In this document: positions 1 to 5,428 of the stretch, piece after piece
Position numbering within the stretch: position 1 is the first letter of the stretch
Layout of the letters: each line of letters starts with the position of its first letter
Origin: Candidatus Zipacnadia bacterium
GTDB lineage: Bacteria > Armatimonadota > Zipacnadia > Zipacnadales > Zipacnadaceae
NCBI GenBank assembly: GCA_029821415.1
Contig: JALGTJ010000162.1
Coordinates: 1 to 5,928, forward strand
Length of the DNA stretch: 5,928 nt
Direction: 5' to 3'
Program-made: the position numbers and the translations under genes
The notes under the pieces: generated by a model
Told to the model about the DNA's origin: nothing
What the model saw: the letters and a program-made list of their open reading frames with translations, nothing else
Databases searched by the model: none

Positions 1-164
1 AGTCCGCCCGAGCCGGGCTGGAATTAATTGCTGCCGTCTCCGCGCCTAGCTCGCTGGCCATTGAGGCGGCTGAGCAGAGCAATATTACGCTTTGTGGCTT
101 TGTGCGTACCGACCACGCCACGGTCTACACCCATCCTCAGAGAATTCAGCATCTCCCCGGATGA
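1..164 (+). CDS. fdhD: FdhD, formate dehydrogenase sulfurtransferase, C-terminal end (partial)
   Basis: The reading frame begins at base 3 and ends at TGA 162-164, giving the last 53 residues of a protein whose start lies outside the window. Conserved FdhD tail elements are visible: ARAGLELIAAVSAPSSLAIE, then the strand ITLCGFVR, then the terminal VYTHPQRI. FdhD is a cytoplasmic protein that takes sulfur from a cysteine desulfurase and passes it to the molybdenum or tungsten bis-MGD cofactor before insertion into formate dehydrogenase. The N-terminal half, which holds the active cysteines, is not in view, so intactness cannot be judged. The next gene starts 66 bases downstream and belongs to a molybdate/tungstate importer, which supports the assignment. 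Confidence 0.87.
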   Translation, partial: SARAGLELIAAVSAPSSLAIEAAEQSNITLCGFVRTDHATVYTHPQRIQHLPG

Positions 165-201
165 ATCAAGCTAATCCCGAACATAAAGGAGTAATAGTGT
201 T

Positions 202-234
202 TTGAGATCACTACGCAGAAGGCTGATCGTATGA
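202..234 (+). other. Possible ten-codon leader ORF before the binding-protein gene
   Basis: A strong Shine-Dalgarno sequence AAAGGAG (185-191) stands 10 bases before TTG 202. This opens a ten-codon frame reading MRSLRRRLIV if TTG is read as Met, and its stop TGA (232-234) overlaps the ATG at 231. That layout would suit translational coupling to the lipoprotein start. The basic residues also resemble the n-region of a signal peptide, and the frame is the one used by the mature binding protein further down. It may be a remnant of an older start, a small leader peptide, or chance. No homology is known to me. Confidence 0.2.
217..222 (+). promoter_or_regulatory. Ribosome binding site for the lipoprotein start at 231
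   Basis: AGAAGG lies 8 bases before ATG 231. Two further in-frame ATGs (234 and 252) lie downstream. The one at 252 would give a more typical short lipoprotein signal but has no purine-rich site before it, so 231 is preferred. Confidence 0.45.
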
Positions 235-428
235 TGAACGGTTCATTGATTATGTACAAGTATAGCGTGAGCATATTGGCAATAGTTGGACTGTCCCTGG
301 TGGCGGGGTGCACCAAAGCGCCGGTTGACCTTTCGCGAAGTTTCCGCTTTGTTCAAGCAGCGTCATCCGGGAGTTACTATCAAGGCGGAGGCCGCCGGCA
401 GCCGCGACTGTGCGCGCAAGATCAGTGA
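231..428 (+). pseudogene. Lipoprotein signal peptide of the binding protein, out of frame with its mature domain
   Basis: From ATG 231 this frame encodes a short N-terminus, a hydrophobic stretch (SVSILAIVGLSLVAG) and a lipobox LVAGC with the lipidation Cys at residue 27 (codon 309-311). This is a classic type II signal peptide, as expected for a membrane-anchored ABC transporter binding protein. After CTKAP the frame loses sense (low-complexity Ser/Gly/Arg sequence) and ends at 428. The mature domain that should follow is in another frame from about base 325. Only about 231-325 is therefore meaningful coding sequence here, and it is best read as the detached 5' end of the wtpA-like gene. A sequencing or assembly error would give the same picture. 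Confidence 0.65.
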
Positions 429-1176
429 CCTCGGGCGAAGCTGCGATGTGTTCGCCTCGGCTGATTATGAGGTTGTTGAGAACCTACTCATGCCGGAACA
501 CGCTGATTTCAATATCCTTTTCGCCACCAACGAGATGGCGATCGCCTACACCGCGAAAAGTAATAAAGCCGACGAGATTAATTTGACCAATTGGTACAAG
601 ATATTGCTGGACGATGACGTCAACTTTGGGCGGGCCGATCCCAATAGTGACCCCTGTGGGTACCGAACCGTCATGGTCTTCCGACTGGCCCAGAAACACT
701 ATCAGGTGCCTTACCTGGCGGATGATCTGATCGACAAACACGGCAATAAGTACATCCGTCCCAAGGAAACTGACTTGTTGGCTCTGCTGGAAGCTGGTGA
801 GATTGATTATGCATTCATCTATCGTTCAGTCGCCCAGCAGCACGGATTGAAGATTCTGCGACTGCCCGATCCGATAAACCTGCGGTCGCCGAAGCTGGCC
901 GACCTGTATCGCACCGCCAGGGTCACAGTGACTGGCAAGCGACCCGGCGAGGTCATTACCCGAACTGGCCGTCCCATTGTCTATTCGGTGACGATCCCCA
1001 ATAATGCGCAGAATCGCGGGTTAGCGGAGGCGTATGTGGCGCTACTACTATCGCCGGAGGGGCAGGCTATTATGCGCAAGTATGGGCAGGAGCCTATCGT
1101 GCCGGCGCAGACACGGGAATACGACCGAGTGCCTGCCAGACTGCGACGGCTGTGCAAGCAGGTAGATGGACCGTGA
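286..1176 (+). CDS. wtpA: Tungstate/molybdate ABC transporter substrate-binding protein, 5' end disrupted
   Basis: This frame holds the mature part of a WtpA/ModA-type periplasmic or lipid-anchored binding protein, which captures tungstate or molybdate and hands it to the permease. Family signatures run in order: FREVSALFKQRHPGV, EAAGSRDCARKISDLG, DVFASADYEVV, a MPEHADF segment, NEMAIAYT, the DPCGYR turn, EAGEIDYAFIYRSVAQQHGL, and near the end GRPIVYSVTIPNNAQNRGLAEAYV. The acidic residues of DPCGYR and AGEIDY lie where relatives appear to supply carboxylate ligands to the oxyanion (from memory of the family, not checked). The first 13 residues from ATG 286 (MDCPWWRGAPKRR) are the signal-peptide DNA read in the wrong frame, so 286 is probably not a real start. 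The N-terminal strand with the AGSL-type loop is absent, so the gene may be inactive. The stop overlaps the permease start by 4 bases. Confidence 0.82.
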   Translation: MDCPWWRGAPKRRLTFREVSALFKQRHPGVTIKAEAAGSRDCARKISDLGRSCDVFASADYEVVENLLMPEHADFNILFATNEMAIAYTAKSNKADEINLTNWYKILLDDDVNFGRADPNSDPCGYRTVMVFRLAQKHYQVPYLADDLIDKHGNKYIRPKETDLLALLEAGEIDYAFIYRSVAQQHGLKILRLPDPINLRSPKLADLYRTARVTVTGKRPGEVITRTGRPIVYSVTIPNNAQNRGLAEAYVALLLSPEGQAIMRKYGQEPIVPAQTREYDRVPARLRRLCKQVDGP

Positions 1177-1979
1177 AGAGGGTGGAGGGACTAACCCACA
1201 GTTATCGGTTTTCTTGGTTCGCCCTGATTCTTGCGGCTCTCGGGTCCGGCGTGCTACTTCTCATAGTTGCACCGCTGGCGGCATTGGTCTTATCAACATC
1301 GTTCGGCGAGCTTTCCCAGGCCGCGGCTGATGCACAAGTAATCCAATCTATTCGCTTGACGCTGAGTGCTGCCCTAACCGCAACGCTTATTAGTACCGTA
1401 GCTGGTATTCCTCTTTCGTACGTATTGGCCAGAAAGGAGTTCTTCGGCAAGACCGCGCTGCTAGCGATTATTGACTTGCCCATAATTATCCCGCACTCCG
1501 CCGCCGGCATCGCTTTGCTGACCGTAATCGGACGGCGTTCGCTGCTTGGATCCGTGACGGGTGGGCTAATGGGCAGCGCCGCCGGCATTGCAGTGGCAAT
1601 GGCATTCGTATCAGTGCCTTTTTTGATTAACGCGGCCCGCGCAGGATTTCTGGCTGTACCGGAAAGACTGGAAAAGGTGGGCCGTAGCTTAGGCGCCTCA
1701 CCGTGGCGAGTCTTCTTCACCGTATCGCTTCCTATGGCCTGGCGGGATATTGTCTCGGGAATGATTCTGATGTGGGCGCGGGGCATCAGCGAATTCGGCG
1801 CAGTGATCATTATTGCCTACCACCCGATGACTACACCGGTGATGGTATTCCAGCGCTTCAACGACTACGGCCTGGCCTATGCTCGGTCGGTAGCGGTTTT
1901 GCTGATTATTATCTGCGTGGCGATCTTTGTGGTCGTACGCTTTCTCGCTCGCCCAACCCAGGAGGCTCAGGATGCTTGA
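1173..1979 (+). CDS. wtpB: Tungstate/molybdate ABC transporter permease
   Basis: This is an integral membrane subunit of about 268 residues that forms the transport channel, probably as a homodimer. Hydrophobic segments lie at roughly residues 16-40, 62-86, 95-119, 136-158, 188-212 and 238-258. The cytoplasmic EAA loop that docks on the ATPase is clear at about 167-187 (EKVGRSLGASPWRVFFTVSLP pattern, with the invariant Gly). The LPIIIPHSAAGIAL and EFGAVIIIAYHP segments are typical of the molybdate/tungstate (ModB/WtpB) branch. I chose GTG 1173 because it overlaps the previous stop as GTGA and has an AGGTAG-like site about 8 bases upstream. GTG 1152 is possible and adds 7 residues. The gene overlaps the ATPase gene by 8 bases, which suggests coupled translation. 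Length is normal and no defect is seen. Confidence 0.88.
   Translation: MKRVEGLTHSYRFSWFALILAALGSGVLLLIVAPLAALVLSTSFGELSQAAADAQVIQSIRLTLSAALTATLISTVAGIPLSYVLARKEFFGKTALLAIIDLPIIIPHSAAGIALLTVIGRRSLLGSVTGGLMGSAAGIAVAMAFVSVPFLINAARAGFLAVPERLEKVGRSLGASPWRVFFTVSLPMAWRDIVSGMILMWARGISEFGAVIIIAYHPMTTPVMVFQRFNDYGLAYARSVAVLLIIICVAIFVVVRFLARPTQEAQDA
1960..1965 (+). promoter_or_regulatory. Ribosome binding site fixing the ATPase start at 1972
   Basis: A perfect AGGAGG inside the permease 3' end stands 6 bases before ATG 1972. It argues against the longer reading from ATG 1927, which would add 15 residues before the conserved MLELRSLSK start. Confidence 0.8.
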
Positions 1980-3009
1980 ACTTAGATCCCTCAGCAAGCA
2001 ACTGGGCTTGTTCACCATCGCTGACCTTAACCTGCGTCTTAATCATGGGGAGTACTTTGTCCTGCTGGGGCCTTCCGGAGTGGGGAAGACGGTTCTCATT
2101 GAAATGGTCGCTGGGTTCATAACGCCGGACGCTGGCCGAATCCTGTGCGAAGGCCAAGATATTACGAATAGTCCGCCGGAGGCCCGTGATTTTGCTGTTG
2201 TCTACCAGGACTATGCCCTGTTTCCTCACCTGGCCGTCGCCGCGAATATTGCCTATGGTCTGCGGGCCCGGGGCGTGCAATCTAAGCAAGCCGCCGCGCG
2301 GGTTCGCGCGCTGGCTGAGAAGCTGAACATCGCCGCCTTGCTTAATCGCCGTGTCGGAGGTTTGTCCGGTGGTGAGCAGCAGCGTGTGGCACTGGCCCGG
2401 GCATTGGCGCCGCGCCCGCGTCTGTTACTGCTGGACGAGCCACTGGCGGCTGTGGATATCGGCTTGCGCGCGCGGCTGCGTCACGAGCTACGGTGCATCC
2501 ACCAACAGACCGGCACCACCTTCCTACACGTAACCCATGACCCTGATGACGCTCTGTATCTGGCTGACCGCGTCGGTGTGATGCTGGAGGGCAGCATTCG
2601 CCAGGTCGCTACTCCTCAGGAGCTATTCCGAGCGCCATCGGATGCGGCTGTCGCTGAATTCCTGGGTATGCGGAATATAATGACGGTAGATTCTGCCAGC
2701 GAGGGTGTGTGTCAGGTTGGCAGAGTGGAGATTCACGCAGCGCTGGCTGACGAGTCCACATCTTACGTCTGGATCAAGCCCGAAGAGATATTGCTCTCCC
2801 GCCAACCCTTTGATTCCAGCGCCCGCAACCAGTTCCGCTGTGTAGTGGCGGGATGGGAGAATTCCGGCCCTCTGCTGGCGGTGCGCATCTCCAGCGGTGA
2901 CTTAACCCTCACGGCCCTCGTCACGTACGAGTCGTTCAGCGAGCTGGGGATAGACGCAGGCACTGAACTGTATTGCACATTTAAGAGTTCGGCGGTACAC
3001 TGTTTCTAA
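1972..3009 (+). CDS. wtpC: Tungstate/molybdate ABC transporter ATP-binding protein
   Basis: This is a cytoplasmic ATPase of 345 residues that powers oxyanion import. All motifs are intact: Walker A GPSGVGKT (33-40), Q-loop Gln79 in VVYQDYALFPH, signature LSGGEQQR (131-138), Walker B LLLLDE ending at Glu156, D-loop through Asp162, and switch His189 in HVTHD. After the nucleotide-binding domain (to about 235) comes a C-terminal TOBE/Mop-like domain (about 265-345) with VWIKPEEILLS, SARNQF and the terminal FKSSAVH. This domain is typical of ModC/WtpC ATPases, where it can bind the oxyanion and inhibit transport when the cell is replete. That regulatory role is known for relatives and inferred here. 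WtpC fits the binding protein and permease better than ModC, though ATPases of the two types are hard to separate by sequence. Confidence 0.9.
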   Translation: MLELRSLSKQLGLFTIADLNLRLNHGEYFVLLGPSGVGKTVLIEMVAGFITPDAGRILCEGQDITNSPPEARDFAVVYQDYALFPHLAVAANIAYGLRARGVQSKQAAARVRALAEKLNIAALLNRRVGGLSGGEQQRVALARALAPRPRLLLLDEPLAAVDIGLRARLRHELRCIHQQTGTTFLHVTHDPDDALYLADRVGVMLEGSIRQVATPQELFRAPSDAAVAEFLGMRNIMTVDSASEGVCQVGRVEIHAALADESTSYVWIKPEEILLSRQPFDSSARNQFRCVVAGWENSGPLLAVRISSGDLTLTALVTYESFSELGIDAGTELYCTFKSSAVHCF

Positions 3010-3078
3010 GTCGCACGCTTGGCCCAAATGAGTGACATGGCGGGCTAGTCTGTGCGCGATGAGCCGATCAACAATGGC

Positions 3079-3085
3079 AGGAAAG
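3079..3085 (+). promoter_or_regulatory. Ribosome binding site supporting the start at 3092
   Basis: AGGAAAG lies 6 bases before ATG 3092 (its AGGA core is 9 bases away). The possible upstream starts at GTG 3032, ATG 3059 and ATG 3074 have no comparable site, and the residues they add do not look conserved. Confidence 0.5.
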
Positions 3086-3091
3086 AAGCCT

Positions 3092-4291
3092 ATGTGTCGC
3101 AACGACCATGCAATCCTGCGGGATCTCGCTGAACGCGTGGCTGAGATTGCCGCACTACCCGAGCAGGACGAGAAGCGGCAGATGTGGTATGCCCACAACG
3201 CGCTACGCCCCACCAAGCCGATGGTCCTGGTCTTCCCCGAGGGCGGCTGGGTGGAGCTGCTTGATGACAACGAGCTACGCTGCGAGGACCCGTTGCTGCG
3301 GGGTTGGGAGTATCAGTTGCGGCAGCGACTATACATTGCAGAGCACTTCAACGACGACCAGGTTACCGACCGGCGCCTGCTGGTCAACTACGTAAGCACA
3401 ACCACTGGGCTGGGCCTCCAGGCCCAGCGTATCCAGCCCACCACTGATCGCGGCGCCTATGTGTGGGAGGCGCCGGTGAAGGAGCTGCAGGACTTGGACA
3501 AACTTCAGGTTCCGCGCACTGAGGTAGACTATGAGGCCACCGAGCGGAACCGCCAGCGGGCCGCTGAACTCTTTGACGGCCTACTGGACGTCAGTGTTGG
3601 ACAGAGCTGGTGGTGGTCGCCCACGCTGACGTGGATCTGGGCGGAGCTGCGGGGCCTGGAGCAGATGATGTGGGATATGGTGGATGACCCTGCGTTTACT
3701 CACGCTGGCTCACTGGAGGCGCAAGGCCTGCTGATGCTCAACAATGGCAATGATTACGTTGGATCAGGCGGGCTGGGTTTCACCGACGAACTGCCCGCCG
3801 ATGGCTTTGATGGCAAACATGTGAGACTGCGCGATATGTGGGGTTTCGCTGAGGCGCAGGAGACGGTCGGACTTTCTCCGCGGATGTGGAACGAGTTCGT
3901 ATTGGAATACAACTTGCCATTTATGGAGCGGTTTGGTCTGAACTGTTTTGGCTGCTGCGAGCCGCTAACTGATCGCCTGGATATATTGAAAGAGCGCGTC
4001 CCACGGCTGCGGCGCATCTCAATTAGTCCCTGGGCTGATCGTGAAAAGGCGGCAGAAAGCCTGGGCCAGGATTATATTTATTCCTGGAAGCCCAATCCTG
4101 CTCAATTGGCAGCGCTGCGGTTTGACGAAGACAAGGTGCGCAGCTACATCCGGGAGACATTGGAGATAACCCGGGGGTGCGTTGTGGAAATTGTGTTGAA
4201 GGACACTCATACCTGCAACAACGAGCCAGAGCGTTTTGATCGCTGGGCGCAGATAGCTCAGGAAGAAAGCCAGCGGATCGCCGAGCTGTGA
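3092..4291 (+). CDS. Uroporphyrinogen-decarboxylase-fold protein, methyltransferase-like (not HemE)
   Basis: This is a soluble protein of 399 residues from ATG 3092 (419 from GTG 3032). It opens with a helix LRDLAERVAEIAALP. Conserved-looking blocks follow: WYAHNALRPTKPMV, PEGGWVEL, VSVGQSWWWSPTLTW, DMWGFAEAQETVGLSP, FGLNCFGCCEPLTDRLDILK, LRRISISPWADREKAAESLG, YIYSWKPNPA and IVLKDTHTCNNEPERFDRW. These match my memory of a URO-D superfamily group in anaerobic bacteria and metagenomes, usually annotated only as uroporphyrinogen decarboxylase-like. The HemE substrate motif (RQAGRY near the N-terminus) is absent, so haem synthesis is unlikely. Cys285, Cys288 and Cys289 sit where MtaA/MtbA-type corrinoid methyltransferases carry a zinc motif, and His373-Thr-Cys375 could complete a metal site (inference). 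No corrinoid protein gene is in view, so substrate and methyl acceptor are unknown. The gap of 82 bases from wtpC shows no terminator, so it may share that transcript. Confidence 0.75.
   Translation: MCRNDHAILRDLAERVAEIAALPEQDEKRQMWYAHNALRPTKPMVLVFPEGGWVELLDDNELRCEDPLLRGWEYQLRQRLYIAEHFNDDQVTDRRLLVNYVSTTTGLGLQAQRIQPTTDRGAYVWEAPVKELQDLDKLQVPRTEVDYEATERNRQRAAELFDGLLDVSVGQSWWWSPTLTWIWAELRGLEQMMWDMVDDPAFTHAGSLEAQGLLMLNNGNDYVGSGGLGFTDELPADGFDGKHVRLRDMWGFAEAQETVGLSPRMWNEFVLEYNLPFMERFGLNCFGCCEPLTDRLDILKERVPRLRRISISPWADREKAAESLGQDYIYSWKPNPAQLAALRFDEDKVRSYIRETLEITRGCVVEIVLKDTHTCNNEPERFDRWAQIAQEESQRIAEL
3409..3428 (+). repeat. Perfect inverted repeat inside the methyltransferase-like gene
   Basis: GCTGGGCCT and its exact complement AGGCCCAGC are separated by CC. 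The realistic fold is an 8-bp all-GC-rich stem with a 4-base TCCA loop. It encodes Gly-Leu-Gly-Leu-Gln-Ala-Gln and is not followed by a T run, so it is not a terminator. It may be chance in G+C-rich coding DNA. Confidence 0.5.
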
Positions 4292-4318
4292 TATGCTTAC
4301 GCGAGCTTTGCGATATCC

Positions 4319-4324
4319 GGGGAG
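4319..4324 (+). promoter_or_regulatory. Ribosome binding site supporting the hydrolase start at 4335
   Basis: GGGGAG lies 10 bases before ATG 4335. The earlier in-frame ATG at 4293, one base after the preceding stop, lacks a clear site, although translational coupling could still allow its use. Confidence 0.45.
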
Positions 4325-4334
4325 CTCACCGAAA

Positions 4335-5378
4335 ATGAAAGATTACAGTCTACCCTCCAACTTTCTCAGTAATGTTACGCGCTACTCAGCGCTGCGCTAC
4401 CTGCAGCAGAAAGTGGCGGCGCGGTGTGCCGAGCTGCCCAGCAGCTTCGGTACGCTTGAGCAGTGGGAGCAATTTCGAACAGAACTTGAGAAGGCGCTGC
4501 GCCAGCGATTGCCAGTCTGGGAGCCTTCTGAGGGGCCCAGTCCGTGTCGGGCAGCCGCCCCGCTCGGGGAGGAACTCATCCTGGAGGCAATAGATGTCCA
4601 CTTTGACGAGGGCTTCTACATTCCAGTACACTTCTACCGTCCTCAGCAGTTGCTCCAGGCTGGTCCTGCCGTCATCATTTGTCCCGGCTATGGGCAGAGC
4701 AAGAATGAGGAGGATATTGTGCAGATGGGTATGGCTCTGGCTCGGGCGGGGATCAGCGCGCTGGTGGTTGAGTATGATGCCACCGGCGAGCGGGCTGATC
4801 GTCCTGACTTTGAGACGGATCGCAACAATGTTACAGCCCTAGGCCACTTGCTCGGCATTACCAATGTCGGGTTGCAGGTAATGACGAATCTGGCCGCCCT
4901 ACGCTACCTTCGGCAGCGCCCCGAGATTGATTGTGAGCACATTGGCATCACCGGACTTTGCCAAGGCGCGATTATTACCTGGTTTACTGCGGCAGTCTGC
5001 GCTGGGTTTGCCGCCGTCGCGCCGGTCTGTGGTGCCACAACGTATGAGGCTATTGCCCTGGAGTACTGCAATCGCCAGGGAGGCTGGAGCGGGGCCAGTC
5101 CCTATGTTTTTGACCTGCTATCGGTCGCTGATGTTCAGCACGTGGTTGCTGCTACCGCCCCGCGTCCGCTGCTGGTGCAAAATAATATGACGGATATTCA
5201 CTGGCCGCTGTCGGGCTTTCACAAAGTCAAGCAGTTTACTGAGCAGATCTACGGGCTGTACGGAGCCTCTCAGCGTTGCCGTTTCCAGCTCGAACACGGG
5301 CCCCACGCCTATGCCGAGCCCTTTGTTTCCAATCTTGTTGAATGGTTTGGGCAGGTATTGACCTGCCAACAATTATGA
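4335..5378 (+). CDS. Alpha/beta hydrolase with Cys nucleophile elbow (dienelactone-hydrolase or acetylxylan-esterase-like)
   Basis: This protein is 347 residues from ATG 4335 (361 from ATG 4293). An N-terminal helical region (about 1-80) precedes an alpha/beta hydrolase core. The core shows IPVHFYRP, the strand and oxyanion region AVIICPGYGQSKNEE, LVVEYDATGERADRP, LRYLRQRPEID, and the nucleophile elbow GITGLCQGAI. In most esterases of this group the elbow is G-x-S-x-G; here Cys209 takes the Ser place, as in dienelactone hydrolase. Asp287 (MTDIHWP) and His324 (HGPHAY) are the best candidates for the other two catalytic residues. No signal peptide is seen, so it should be cytoplasmic. The preference is probably for a small ester, lactone or thioester, but the substrate cannot be read from sequence. 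It lies 43 bases after the methyltransferase-like gene (one base if 4293 is used), which suggests a functional link. Confidence 0.72.
   Translation: MKDYSLPSNFLSNVTRYSALRYLQQKVAARCAELPSSFGTLEQWEQFRTELEKALRQRLPVWEPSEGPSPCRAAAPLGEELILEAIDVHFDEGFYIPVHFYRPQQLLQAGPAVIICPGYGQSKNEEDIVQMGMALARAGISALVVEYDATGERADRPDFETDRNNVTALGHLLGITNVGLQVMTNLAALRYLRQRPEIDCEHIGITGLCQGAIITWFTAAVCAGFAAVAPVCGATTYEAIALEYCNRQGGWSGASPYVFDLLSVADVQHVVAATAPRPLLVQNNMTDIHWPLSGFHKVKQFTEQIYGLYGASQRCRFQLEHGPHAYAEPFVSNLVEWFGQVLTCQQL
5350..5367 (+). repeat. Hairpin at the 3' end of the hydrolase gene
   Basis: GGCAGGT and ACCTGCC form a perfect 7-bp stem around an ATTG loop just before the stop at 5376-5378. No T run follows, so a Rho-independent terminator is unlikely. 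It could stabilise or pause the transcript, or be coincidental. Confidence 0.4.
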
Positions 5379-5413
5379 CCGGCAGTTCGTCTTAGCAGCG
5401 ATCTGTGCAGGCG

Positions 5414-5420
5414 AAGGAGG
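5414..5420 (+). promoter_or_regulatory. Strong ribosome binding site for the flavoprotein gene
   Basis: AAGGAGG stands 8 bases before ATG 5429. This is the best Shine-Dalgarno sequence in the window and fixes the start of the last gene. Confidence 0.8.
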
Positions 5421-5428
5421 ACTGAAAT

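Noticed and set aside
165..230. Possible Moco riboswitch, operator or promoter between fdhD and the binding-protein gene
   Set aside because: The gap is too short for a Moco RNA motif, no convincing -35/-10 pair is visible, and the GATCA/TGATC arms (206-210, 224-228) make only a 5-bp stem.
1202..1810. Antisense open frame of 202 codons on the minus strand across the permease gene
   Set aside because: It mirrors an intact permease with all family motifs. The translated product has no recognisable domain and there is no ribosome binding site evidence.
3028..3048. Tiny frame ATG...TAG encoding MSDMAG in the gap after wtpC
   Set aside because: It has only six codons and no ribosome binding site, and the gap shows no sign of a conserved leader.
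2902..3270. Minus-strand frame of 122 codons spanning the wtpC/methyltransferase-like junction
   Set aside because: It covers conserved plus-strand coding sequence at both ends and its Ser/Arg-rich product looks like a codon-shadow translation.
3092..4291. Annotation as uroporphyrinogen decarboxylase HemE
   Set aside because: The fold is probably the same, but the HemE N-terminal RQAGRY-type motif is missing and the Cys clusters and length (about 399 residues) fit a different branch of the superfamily.
5379..5428. Rho-independent terminator between hydrolase and flavoprotein genes
   Set aside because: There is no GC hairpin followed by a T run in this gap; the nearby hairpin at 5350-5367 also lacks a T tract.
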